A stretch of DNA of 64,000 nt. Origin: Aestuariibaculum lutulentum (GTDB lineage: Bacteria; Bacteroidota; Bacteroidia; Flavobacteriales; Flavobacteriaceae). How positions within the stretch are numbered: position 1 is the stretch's first letter; the number at the start of each line of letters is the position of its first letter. Shown here one piece after another: positions 40,973 to 48,230 of this stretch. A program made the position numbers and the translations under genes. The notes under the pieces were generated by a model. The model ran no database searches. It was not told where the DNA came from and was given only the letters and a program-made list of their open reading frames with translations. The stretch covers positions 2,884,501 to 2,948,500 of the forward strand of contig NZ_CP136709.1 in NCBI RefSeq assembly GCF_032926325.1, written 5' to 3'.

Positions 40973-41022
40973 GACTTTTTTTGTTGAATTTACTTATAAT
41001 CTTTTAAAAAAGAGTATCTTAT

Positions 41023-41037
41023 ACGAATAGTATTCGT
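41023..41037. promoter_or_regulatory. Operator-like palindrome between divergent genes
   Basis: ACGAATA-G-TATTCGT is a perfect inverted repeat midway between the leftward recombinase and the rightward zinc-ribbon gene, 25 bases before the latter. It could bind a dimeric repressor controlling both. No repressor gene is evident nearby. Confidence 0.55.
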
Positions 41038-41061
41038 GTAACATTCGACTAAATTGTAAAA

Positions 41062-41436
41062 ATGAAAAGAAATGGATGTAAATCTTGCGGAAAGGAATTA
41101 ACAGGAAGATCGGATAAAGTGTTTTGTGATTTGCACTGTAAGAGCTCGTATCACTACCGCCGATCTTTGGAAGAGGCTCCTAGATTTTATAATCAGGTGG
41201 ATAATCAACTAAAACTCAACCGTAAAATTTTGAAGAGTTTTAATAAGGCAGGAAAAGCTACTGTAAGAGCTAATGTTTTAAAAGAACAAGGGTTCAATTC
41301 TAAATTTTTCACTCACTATTGGAAGAACCAAAAAGGAGATGTTTACTTCTTTGTATATGAATATGGTTTCTTGAAAAAGAAAGAGCAAAATATTGAAAAA
41401 TATATTTTAATCCAGTGGCAAGATTATATGAATTAA
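41062..41436 (+). CDS. Small zinc-ribbon protein next to the cassette recombinase
   Basis: 124 residues. The N-terminal ribbon has Cys6, Cys9 (CKSCGKELTG) and Cys22, Cys26 (KVFCDLHCKSSYHYRR), a likely zinc site. The rest is helical and basic with an aromatic end (FFTHYWKNQKGDVYFFVYEY). Divergently placed to the recombinase across a palindrome. Possibly a DNA-binding accessory or regulator. The protein at 41983-42435 has a related ribbon. Confidence 0.8.
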   Translation: MKRNGCKSCGKELTGRSDKVFCDLHCKSSYHYRRSLEEAPRFYNQVDNQLKLNRKILKSFNKAGKATVRANVLKEQGFNSKFFTHYWKNQKGDVYFFVYEYGFLKKKEQNIEKYILIQWQDYMN

Positions 41437-41450
41437 TTGTATGTTTTTTG

Positions 41451-41549
41451 TTGCAAGTCCAATTTCAGGATATTACAAAAGTTAGTAATGATGAAAGCCC
41501 ATATTCAACACCTTCTTATACTTTTGTAGATGTATATTCTCCAAAGTAA
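41451..41549 (+). pseudogene. Gene fragment
   Basis: A 32-residue tail (LQVQFQDITKVSNDESPYST, then FVDVYSPK and stop) with no proper start. It looks like the 3' end of a lost gene following the zinc-ribbon gene. Confidence 0.4.
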
Positions 41550-41982
41550 AAATTTAATTTTAATCTTCTTTAGGAGTTATTTTTTAGTAATGATACGCTA
41601 AACCGATATGTCTTTTTAATACATATAAATCTAAATTTTCAACCATTAAATTGTGGAAATTTAGACTTTAAATATTTGTGATTTTTTTTGTGATATTTTT
41701 GTGATAAAAAATTATTACAAAAATAAAAGTAGTGTGGTGTTAATGACAATTGTAGTCAAAAAACACCATTTTATTTAGGTTTAATGGGGTTTTGAGTAGT
41801 TGCACCCATTAAGGGGTGTTATTTAATTGTGTGATACAATTGGGTGTGATTTTGAAAATTTAGGATTCCATTTTGGAGAAATTTGTAAAAATTTTGTGCT
41901 GAATTTGATTTTTTGAAAAGAAAGTGCAAAAACTTGAAAAATATATTTTAATTCAGTGGCAGGATTATATGAGTTAGACTCA
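41550..41982. other. Gene-free island spacer with a decayed duplicate
   Basis: Very AT-rich. From about 41912 to 41980 it repeats, imperfectly, the last 67 bases of the zinc-ribbon gene (41370-41436; shared phrase TTGAAAAATATATTTTAAT). This is the trace of a duplication or recombination event. No gene seen. Confidence 0.65.
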
Positions 41983-42435
41983 TTAATTTTTTATGTAAAA
42001 ATATTCCACATTACCTGTTTCTATATCAAAATAAGGCGCTCTACCCAAGTTATCATATGGTAAATTATGAATAGGGAAATATCTGGTAGTAAGTAGTTCT
42101 TTTAGCTCTTGAATATCTTTTTTTGTTGCAGGTTTACTTTGGTTCGGAGTTAATAAATTCATGCCCAAATGAGCAAGAGCAGTGCCAGCTGCCGCATTAC
42201 CAACCCCTGACAAACTCATTGTCTCTTTTTTAGGTTGGATTTCAGGTTTAACTTCAGTAGTTGGTAAGTTTTCTTCAGAGATATTAGGTAAATTATTTTT
42301 CTCTACGACACTATTTTGCGGCTGTTTTTCATACCAATATCTGCTTCTACAAGAGTTACTACAAAATTTTTGAGTACCACGTCTTTTAGGGATGTAATCA
42401 TCACCACAATGTAGGCAAATTTCAGTTTTTTTCAT
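41983..42435 (-). CDS. Island protein with N-terminal zinc ribbon
   Basis: 150 residues. The ribbon (CLHCGDDYIPKRRGTQKFC, then SNSCRSRYWYE) carries four cysteines. A Pro/Glu-rich linker and a hydrophobic Gly/Ala stretch (GVGNAAAGTALAHLG) follow, then ATKKDIQELKELLTTRYFPI. Third gene of the integrase operon (integrase, 42488-43210, this gene). A perfect 36-bp palindrome lies one base before its ATG. Likely an accessory DNA-binding protein of the element. Confidence 0.8.
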   Translation of the reverse strand: MKKTEICLHCGDDYIPKRRGTQKFCSNSCRSRYWYEKQPQNSVVEKNNLPNISEENLPTTEVKPEIQPKKETMSLSGVGNAAAGTALAHLGMNLLTPNQSKPATKKDIQELKELLTTRYFPIHNLPYDNLGRAPYFDIETGNVEYFYIKN

Positions 42436-42436
42436 T

Positions 42437-42472
42437 TTTATCCGTAAATTAAACGTTTAATTTACGGATAAA
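42437..42472. promoter_or_regulatory. Perfect 36-bp palindrome before the zinc-ribbon gene
   Basis: TTTATCCGTAAATTAAAC followed directly by its own reverse complement. Located between the stop of 42488-43210 and the ATG of 41983-42435, it could be an operator, a translation-blocking hairpin, or a site acted on by the element's proteins. Confidence 0.8.
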
Positions 42473-42487
42473 TATAGTTTTTCTATT

Positions 42488-43210
42488 TTAAACACCAACT
42501 TTAAAAACACTTTTTAATATGCTGATTTCTGCTTCTTCCTGACTAATAAGTGGTTGTTTTTTGATTTTAGAGCGTGTATTTATGGTATTTTGGGTGGTTA
42601 CTGTATCAGTTAATTTATCCTCTGGTAAACTACTATTCAACTCTAGGTTTTGTCCCTTAGACATTGCATTTTTTAAATCGATGTAATGGGCTTTAAGTAA
42701 GTTTTCAAGGTCAGGATTAAGGTCTTTTCTTATGCCCTTTTTTGAACCAAAATGTTGGATAAACGTATTAAGATGCGATTGGTAGTTGGTTTGCTGTAAT
42801 TTAAAAAGCCCTGAAATATTACTATCGTATTTAATGAAAGTTTTTAGGTTTTCAGCCAACCAATTTGCAATATAGGATAAGACTTCTATTTGCTCTAAAT
42901 ACTTTTCTGAAATATAGTTAAACTCATAAGTTTCTAGCTCTCCCTTTTTCTTTAGTAATTCAAATATATTCTGTTCTAAAGTTGCATTTTTTAGTATGGT
43001 TTTTGAATTATCACGATCCTCTTTTAAAAGGATAGGACCTTTGTAATAATCGAGTACAAAAACAGTATTAAAATGACGCTTATCCGCAAACAAGTCAATA
43101 TTTTTAAGGGCTTCTACAAATAATGGAGAATCTGGAATGTAGAATACAAATTCAACCCACAAATGTTTTATCAGCTCCAGATAAGTCTCATGTAATTCGG
43201 TTCTATTCAT
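42488..43210 (-). CDS. Island hypothetical protein (integrase operon)
   Basis: 240 residues. Start at 43210 overlaps the integrase stop by eight bases, so the two are translationally linked. Helical; no zinc ribbon, membrane helix or signal. N-terminal MNRTELHETYLELIKHLWVE, C-terminal NTINTRSKIKKQPLISQEEA. Resembles hypothetical proteins that follow integrases in tRNA-linked elements of Flavobacteriia. Possibly a recombination accessory factor. Confidence 0.75.
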   Translation of the reverse strand: MNRTELHETYLELIKHLWVEFVFYIPDSPLFVEALKNIDLFADKRHFNTVFVLDYYKGPILLKEDRDNSKTILKNATLEQNIFELLKKKGELETYEFNYISEKYLEQIEVLSYIANWLAENLKTFIKYDSNISGLFKLQQTNYQSHLNTFIQHFGSKKGIRKDLNPDLENLLKAHYIDLKNAMSKGQNLELNSSLPEDKLTDTVTTQNTINTRSKIKKQPLISQEEAEISILKSVFKVGV

Positions 43211-44531
43211 GTGATGTTTTTAGCATTTCTGAATAATCTTCTGGTAATTCGGCGTCAATATCTCTTAGATACTTTTCGAGAGCAGTCATCGTGGTATGTC
43301 CTGTTATGAGCATTAATTTACTTCTAGCTTCGAAAGGCGATGATTCTTTTACAAGCGCTCTGTATAGTTTAGTAATATAGGTATGTCTAAAACTATATAA
43401 TCCATAATCTGCACCTAAATTGAAATGGTCTTTGACTACTCTTTTAAAGCGTTTTGAAAAGTAATTTCTTTTGTTATTGATATCGGTATCCCATTCAGAT
43501 CCAATTTTATCTGGAGTAAATAGCATCGCTTCTTTATCTAAAGTTGATAAATCAGGTAAATCATTCCACAGTATTTCGGGAATAATTTTAGTTTTTAATG
43601 GACTATTTTTAGCCTTAAATTGAATGGTTCGATTGGCAACATCAATATCCTTAACTTTTAATCGACAAACTTCAATAGGTCTTAAAAAATTATAAGATAT
43701 AAACTTAATATACAATAATAGTATCGGGTCATTAACCTGTAAGTGCTTAAAAATGGCTTCCTGAATTTCTATAGAATAGGTTTTATTTCTTTCAGGGGTC
43801 GATTTTAAAACAGGTATTTTCTTAATAAAGTTTACTTCAATAATATCGTTATCCTCTAAAACCTGCGTTAGACTACTAAGATCGGTTCGATAATTGTTTC
43901 TGTTGCGTGCACTGGTTCGCTGTAGTGTGTCATTTAAAAAAGCAGAAACAACCTTTTTATTAAGTTGATTAACACTTTTTATCCCAGGTGCATTTTCTTC
44001 TAACCATTTTAGAAATGAATCAACACGGTTTTGGTACCCTCTGGTAGTTGTTTTACTTAATAATTGTCTTTTTATATTTAGAGAAAATTCAAAAGCTTCT
44101 TTAATAGGCATACCAGTAGCTTCTACCAATTCGGTTTTCTTTTCTTCAGCCTTTGTATTATTTGTGCTTTTCGTATTGGTTTCTGAAGTCTCCTGTTTAG
44201 AATTTAATTTGTTGTATAATTCCGTGTTATCTTCAAAAGGGTTATAACCTAGTTTTAGAAGTTTTATTAACGTCTTTCTGTAAATCGTTAAGGCTTCCAT
44301 GCGTTCTTCTTTGGTTTTGTATTTATTGACATCGCCATAGAAGGGTGTAACACGTTTTAATTTTCCTGTTTTTGGATTTCGAAATGAAAAATAAACGTAC
44401 CAACGTTTACTTAAATCACCTTTTGCAGTGTAAATTTTAGGAGCTGTGAAATTCTTTTTTTGGGACAAATCGTATGCAGTTTCGTATTCACTTTCGTATG
44501 CAAATGTAAGGATTTGTTTAGATGTAAACAT
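43203..44531 (-). CDS. int: Tyrosine integrase of the tRNA-Met island
   Basis: 442 residues from the ATG at 44531; an upstream in-frame TTG lies in the tRNA terminator hairpin and is not likely. An N-terminal arm-type region (KRWYVYFSFRNPKTGKLKR) precedes a SAM-like domain and a catalytic domain with Arg290 (FLRPIEVCRLKVKD), Arg388 (LYSFRHTYITKL), His418 (ITGHTT) and Tyr427 (LEKYLRD) (numbering from the TTG at 44549). It sits 55 bases from the tRNA-Met whose 3' end is duplicated at 4.7 kb, which identifies it as the integrase for that site. Operon with two downstream genes. Confidence 0.93.
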   Translation of the reverse strand: MFTSKQILTFAYESEYETAYDLSQKKNFTAPKIYTAKGDLSKRWYVYFSFRNPKTGKLKRVTPFYGDVNKYKTKEERMEALTIYRKTLIKLLKLGYNPFEDNTELYNKLNSKQETSETNTKSTNNTKAEEKKTELVEATGMPIKEAFEFSLNIKRQLLSKTTTRGYQNRVDSFLKWLEENAPGIKSVNQLNKKVVSAFLNDTLQRTSARNRNNYRTDLSSLTQVLEDNDIIEVNFIKKIPVLKSTPERNKTYSIEIQEAIFKHLQVNDPILLLYIKFISYNFLRPIEVCRLKVKDIDVANRTIQFKAKNSPLKTKIIPEILWNDLPDLSTLDKEAMLFTPDKIGSEWDTDINNKRNYFSKRFKRVVKDHFNLGADYGLYSFRHTYITKLYRALVKESSPFEARSKLMLITGHTTMTALEKYLRDIDAELPEDYSEMLKTSHE

Positions 44532-44562
44532 AAAAAAACGGTTTAACAAAGGTTAAACCGTT
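44532..44562 (-). terminator. tRNA-Met terminator
   Basis: AACGGTTTAAC (44537-44547) pairs with GTTAAACCGTT (44552-44562), followed on the minus strand by TTTTTTT and then the integrase ATG. An 11-bp perfect stem. Confidence 0.85.
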
Positions 44563-44567
44563 AGTTT

Positions 44568-44627
44568 TGAATTGATTACATTTTGTAGCGAGAGCGGGGC
44601 ACGATCCCGCGACCTCCGGGTTATGAA
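44568..44627 (-). repeat. Right island attachment repeat (3' end of tRNA-Met)
   Basis: Sixty bases identical to 4696-4755, overlapping the last 42 bases of the tRNA gene. It marks the integrase-proximal end of the island. Confidence 0.92.
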
Positions 44628-44659
44628 TCCGACGCTCTAACCAACTGAGCTACCTCGCC
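44586..44659 (-). tRNA. tRNA-Met (CAT anticodon)
   Basis: 74 bases folding as a cloverleaf: acceptor GGCGAGG/TCTCGCT with discriminator A, D-arm GCTC...GAGC, anticodon loop TTCATAA, T-arm GCGGG-ATCGTGC-CCCGC. CCA is not encoded. The 3' end doubles as the integration target of the island. Elongator or initiator type cannot be fixed from the sequence alone, but the paired acceptor end suggests elongator. Confidence 0.95.
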
Positions 44660-44671
44660 GTTTTGTGGGTG

Positions 44672-44702
44672 CAAATATAGAAACATTATTCATACACGCA
44701 AA
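44672..44702 (-). promoter_or_regulatory. Promoter of tRNA-Met
   Basis: On the minus strand: TTTG (44702-44699), 19 bases, TATATTTG (44679-44672), 12 bases before the tRNA. A perfect match to the Bacteroidota TTTG-N19-TAnnTTTG promoter. Confidence 0.82.
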
Positions 44703-44792
44703 CACAAAATGAAAAAAAATATTATTAAAATTTATTGTCACAGGTCTTAATTAATGTATATATTGGGCTAAATAATTTTTTAATAGTACTTT

Positions 44793-45182
44793 ATGGACGA
44801 TAAAATTAAATTTGAAATAGAATTCTCAATACACGCTTCTCCTCAATTATTATATCAATACATCTCAACCCCGTCTGGTTTGTCTGAATGGTTCTCCGAT
44901 AATGTTAATTCTCGTGGCGAATTATTTACCTTTATCTGGGACGATAGTGAAGAAAAAGCGAAGCTACTAAGCAAAAAAAGTGGCGAACGCGTAAAGTTTA
45001 GATGGTTAAATGATGAGGAAGACAATACTTCATATTTCGAAATTAAAATTCAGGTTGATGAAATTACAAAAGATGTTTCTTTAATTATCACCGATTTTGC
45101 TGAAGAAGATGAAGTAGATGAAGCTAAGATGCTTTGGGATAATCAAATTTCTAGTTTAAAGCAGGTATTAGGTTCTGCATAA
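44793..45182 (+). CDS. START-like (AHSA1-type) domain protein
   Basis: 129 residues forming one START/AHSA1-like fold: IEFSIHASPQLLYQYISTPS, LSEWFSDNV, FTFIWDDSEEKAKLLSKKSG, then C-terminal helix MLWDNQISSLKQVLGS. This small protein is conserved in Flavobacteriia. A ligand-binding or chaperone-like role is assumed from the fold. It ends before a strong terminator. Confidence 0.88.
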   Translation: MDDKIKFEIEFSIHASPQLLYQYISTPSGLSEWFSDNVNSRGELFTFIWDDSEEKAKLLSKKSGERVKFRWLNDEEDNTSYFEIKIQVDEITKDVSLIITDFAEEDEVDEAKMLWDNQISSLKQVLGSA

Positions 45183-45215
45183 TTACTAAATAATATATTT
45201 CAATTATATTTGTGC

Positions 45216-45251
45216 CCTGTTCTCCAAAAAGAGAACAGGACATTTTTTTTT
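45216..45251 (+). terminator. Terminator after the START-like gene
   Basis: CCTGTTCTC (45216-45224) pairs with GAGAACAGG (45231-45239), followed by ACATTTTTTTTT. It reaches the ATG of the next gene, so it could also control that gene. Confidence 0.85.
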
Positions 45252-46094
45252 ATGACAAATTACAACGGAAATATTTTAGCAGAAACCAATATTCTTTCAA
45301 TTCAAAATAGAGGTTACGCATACGGCGATGCCCTTTTTGAAACCATTAAAGCTTCACACGGAAAATTACTGTTTTGGGAAGATCATTATTTCAGATTAAT
45401 GGCATCTATGCGTATTATGCGTATGGAAATTCCAATGAATTTTACCATGGAATTTCTTGAAGAGCAAATTCAAAACACGTTAAAGGCAAATAGTTTAACA
45501 GAAGCTTCAGCTCGTGTAAAATTAACGGTTCATAGAAATGAAGGTGGATTATACCTGCCTCAAACAAATGCAGTTGGATTTAATATTTCTGTAAAACCAT
45601 TAGAAGATGACTTTTATGTGCTAAATGATGGAACTTACGAGGTGGATTTGTTTAAAGATTATTATGTTTCTCCAAGTTTACTTTCTACATTAAAAACCAA
45701 CAATAAAGCCCTACATGTAGTGGGAAGCATTTATGCCAAGGAAAATAATTTAAATAACTGCTTAATTTTAAACACTAATAAACAAGTTGTAGAAGCTCTT
45801 AATGGTAATGTGTTTTTAGTAAAAGGAAATATCATTAAAACACCACCACTAACCGACGGATGTTTAAAAGGCGTGATGCGTAAACAAATTATTGATGTTC
45901 TAAAGACTTTGGAAGGATATCAATTGATTGAAGAGTCTATTTCTCCGTTCGAACTTCAGAAATCTGATGAAATTTTTATTACTAACGTAATTTCTGGAAT
46001 TACACCAGTATCTAAATACCGTAAAAAGTCATTTAACAGTGAAGTAGCTAAAACAATACTACAGAAATTAAACGTAAAAATTAGGTTAAGTTAA
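45252..46094 (+). CDS. Class IV pyridoxal-phosphate aminotransferase
   Basis: 280 residues from the ATG at 45252 (the frame is open from 45210 through the terminator). The fold-type IV motifs are visible: start of the first domain (NRGYAYGDALFETIKA), PLP lysine in TLKTNNKALHVVGSIYAK, and NVISGITPVSKYRKK near the end. The family covers branched-chain aminotransferases, D-amino-acid aminotransferases and aminodeoxychorismate lyase (PabC); the last is plausible for this length. The substrate cannot be read from sequence. Ends in overlap with the convergent yqgE gene. Confidence 0.9.
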   Translation: MTNYNGNILAETNILSIQNRGYAYGDALFETIKASHGKLLFWEDHYFRLMASMRIMRMEIPMNFTMEFLEEQIQNTLKANSLTEASARVKLTVHRNEGGLYLPQTNAVGFNISVKPLEDDFYVLNDGTYEVDLFKDYYVSPSLLSTLKTNNKALHVVGSIYAKENNLNNCLILNTNKQVVEALNGNVFLVKGNIIKTPPLTDGCLKGVMRKQIIDVLKTLEGYQLIEESISPFELQKSDEIFITNVISGITPVSKYRKKSFNSEVAKTILQKLNVKIRLS

Positions 46095-46651
46095 TTGTAG
46101 TTGGGGTTTTCTGGAGCGTTAGACCAAATGCTGTATTCATCACCGAACTCCAGCATTTTCTCTTTCCAGAACGATGCATAATCCTTACCTATAATTTCAT
46201 TTTTGTAGATATTTTCGGTAACTACCCAGGAATTCGATTTTAATTCATCGTCTAACTGTTGGGCAGCCCAACCAGAATAGCCTAAAAAGAATCTTATTTC
46301 ATCTTCTTTAATGCTGTTTGTTGAAATTAATTCGGCTACTTTGGAAAAATCACCTCCCCAATAAATACCAAGTGAAATTTCAACACTATCTGGTATTAAA
46401 TCAGGTATTCTATGAATAAAATACAGGTTATCCTGTTCTACAGGTCCGCCATTGTAGACTCTAAAGTTAGCTTCTACTTCAGGCACCAGGTCGTTGATAT
46501 TGTAGTCTAAAGGTTTATTTAAGATAAAACCTACAGACCCTTCATGAGAGTGTTCTGCTAATAACACAATAGATCGATTGAAGGAAACATCGCCAATTAT
46601 AGCAGGTTCAGCGATTAACAGACTTCCTTTTTTTGGTTGGATTGTAATCAT
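46091..46651 (-). CDS. YqgE/AlgH family protein
   Basis: 186 residues with the family signatures KGSLLIAEPAIIGDVSFNRS, LLAEHSHEGSVGFILNKPL, VYNGGPVEQDNLYFIHR, IRFFLGYSGWAAQQLDDEL and NSWVV. A widespread conserved protein of unknown biochemical role, linked to alginate regulation in Pseudomonas. Convergent with the aminotransferase gene, ends overlapping by four bases. Confidence 0.94.
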   Translation of the reverse strand: MITIQPKKGSLLIAEPAIIGDVSFNRSIVLLAEHSHEGSVGFILNKPLDYNINDLVPEVEANFRVYNGGPVEQDNLYFIHRIPDLIPDSVEISLGIYWGGDFSKVAELISTNSIKEDEIRFFLGYSGWAAQQLDDELKSNSWVVTENIYKNEIIGKDYASFWKEKMLEFGDEYSIWSNAPENPNYN

Positions 46652-46721
46652 ACTATCGATGAATTAGTAATCTAAATCTAACATTTATTTATTAAAAAAG
46701 CAACACTTTAAAAGCATATAT

Positions 46722-46752
46722 AAAAAAAGCCTTCAAAATTTGAAGGCTTTTT
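46722..46752. terminator. Bidirectional terminator
   Basis: GCCTTCAAA-A-TTTGAAGGC (46729-46747) with an A-run on its left and a T-run on its right, 27 bases after the stop of the HU gene. Confidence 0.85.
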
Positions 46753-46774
46753 CAATATTAATGTTGTAATCTTA

Positions 46775-47047
46775 TTAGTTTACTGCGTTTGATAAATCTG
46801 CACCAGCTTTAAACTTTACAATGTTTTTAGCTTTGATTTTAATAGTATCTCCAGTTTGTGGGTTTCTACCTTCTCTAGCTGCTCTTTTCGAAACTGACCA
46901 AGAACCGAATCCTACTAAAGAAACTCTGTTACCTTTTTGTAAAGCTCCTTCAATCTCAATTAGTGCACATTCTAAAGCCTTTTTAGCTGCAGCTTTAGTA
47001 ATTCCAGCGTGTTCTGCCATCGCATCGATTAAATCTGTTTTGTTCAT
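46775..47047 (-). CDS. hup: HU-family DNA-binding protein
   Basis: 90 residues, complete HU/IHF fold: MNKTDLIDAMAEHAGITKAA, GALQKGNRVSLVGFGSWSVS, KRAAREGRNPQTGDTIKI (the beta arm carries the RNPQTG DNA-intercalating proline), FKAGADLSNAVN. Binds and bends DNA in the nucleoid. Monocistronic, with promoter at 47103-47132 and a strong terminator. HU can assist site-specific recombinases, so it may matter for the island, though only by inference. Confidence 0.97.
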   Translation of the reverse strand: MNKTDLIDAMAEHAGITKAAAKKALECALIEIEGALQKGNRVSLVGFGSWSVSKRAAREGRNPQTGDTIKIKAKNIVKFKAGADLSNAVN

Positions 47048-47102
47048 AATGTAAAATTTAATTATTAATAAATTGGTTAAACGTTTGTGTTAAATCCTAC
47101 TA

Positions 47103-47132
47103 CAAATTTATACGGATATCTCAATAATGCAA
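47103..47132 (-). promoter_or_regulatory. Promoter of the HU gene
   Basis: On the minus strand TTG (47132-47130), 19 bases, TAAATTTG (47110-47103), about 55 bases before the start codon. Matches the Bacteroidota consensus. Confidence 0.78.
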
Positions 47133-47236
47133 GTAATAGCAAGGGAAATGCCAAGTTTTGTTGATAACTTCTGGCTTTTGTTAATAACGAAAGTGCTTTT
47201 CGTCGATGTTTTAAAAATATCAGTAATAATAGGGCT

Positions 47237-48184
47237 TTACAGCATTTTTGCATTTACATTAAACTCGTATCCGTTTAAAAGCGATTTAATGTCCATAGCG
47301 CGTTTTCCCGGAAGTTTAATTTCCTTTATATTAATGTAACCATTTAATACAGCAACTTTTAGCTCTTTTTTAGAAGCTATAACAGATCCAATGGTGTAAT
47401 CATGTTCGGCTGGTTCTTTACTTGAAGCATAAATTTTCACATCTAAATGTTCTTCTCCATTAACTAAAGTACACCAGGCTCCTGGATAAGGACTCAATCC
47501 GCGAATTAAATTATAAATATCGTCTATTGGGGCTTCCCAGTTAATTTTACAGTTATCTCGATTTAATTTGTAAGCTGTTTTAATATCAGCTGTATCTTTT
47601 TGAGGAGTAGTTGTTACACTATCACTTTCAATTTGCTTTACTGTTTTTAAAACCAAAGCACTACCAATAGTCATTAACTTATCATGAAGACTCCCTACAT
47701 TTTCTTCAGGGTCTATAGCTATAGACTCCTGCAGAATCATATCTCCGGTATCAATATCTTCATTAATAAAGAAGGTAGAAACTCCTGTTGTTGTTTCACC
47801 ATTAATAATAGCCCAGTTTATTGGTGCAGCTCCACGATAGTTAGGAAGTAAAGATGCGTGCAAGTTGAAAGTACCATATTCCGGCATTTGCCAAACCACT
47901 TTAGGTAACATTCTAAAAGCAACCACAATTTGTAAATTGGCTTCTAAAGCTTTTAATTCATTTAAAAAATCTTCACTTTTTAAGTTCGTTGGTTGTAATA
48001 CATTCAGGTTTTGTGAAACTGCGTATTGTTTTACCGCACTTTCATGAAGTTTTCTGCCACGACCAGCAGGTTTATCTGGTGCTGTAATAACGCCTACTAC
48101 ATTATAATTGTTCTCAACTAAAGTTTTTAAGGTATCTACCGCAAAATCTGGTGTACCCATAAATACAATTCTTAAATCTTTCAT
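47237..48184 (-). CDS. fmt: Methionyl-tRNA formyltransferase
   Basis: 315 residues. Formyltransferase motifs: Asn107 and His109 in TFNLHASLLPNYRGAAPINW, Asp145 in DIDTGDM. The C-terminal OB-like domain (GLSPYPGAWCTLVNGEEHLD) recognises initiator tRNA. The enzyme adds the formyl group from 10-formyl-THF to Met-tRNA; fhs nearby makes that cofactor. Full length for the family. Confidence 0.98.
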   Translation of the reverse strand: MKDLRIVFMGTPDFAVDTLKTLVENNYNVVGVITAPDKPAGRGRKLHESAVKQYAVSQNLNVLQPTNLKSEDFLNELKALEANLQIVVAFRMLPKVVWQMPEYGTFNLHASLLPNYRGAAPINWAIINGETTTGVSTFFINEDIDTGDMILQESIAIDPEENVGSLHDKLMTIGSALVLKTVKQIESDSVTTTPQKDTADIKTAYKLNRDNCKINWEAPIDDIYNLIRGLSPYPGAWCTLVNGEEHLDVKIYASSKEPAEHDYTIGSVIASKKELKVAVLNGYINIKEIKLPGKRAMDIKSLLNGYEFNVNAKML

Positions 48185-48230
48185 TGTATACTATTTATTA
48201 TTTTAAGTCATAAAAATAGAATCGTTGCTA

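Larger units (their letters stand above)
4696..44627. mobile_element. Integrative genomic island at tRNA-Met carrying an integron-like cassette array
   Basis: The island is bounded by perfect 60-bp direct repeats containing the tRNA-Met 3' end. A tyrosine integrase sits just inside the right repeat (43203-44531), as in tRNA-targeting elements of Bacteroidota. Inward follow two hypothetical genes, one of them a zinc-ribbon protein, then another zinc-ribbon gene, a second XerC/D-like recombinase, and the roughly 35-kb cassette array. No conjugation, replication or phage structural genes are present, so mobility would need help or has decayed. The outer integrase fragment at 4.3-4.66 kb shows that a related element once lay beyond the left repeat. 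Confidence 0.85.
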
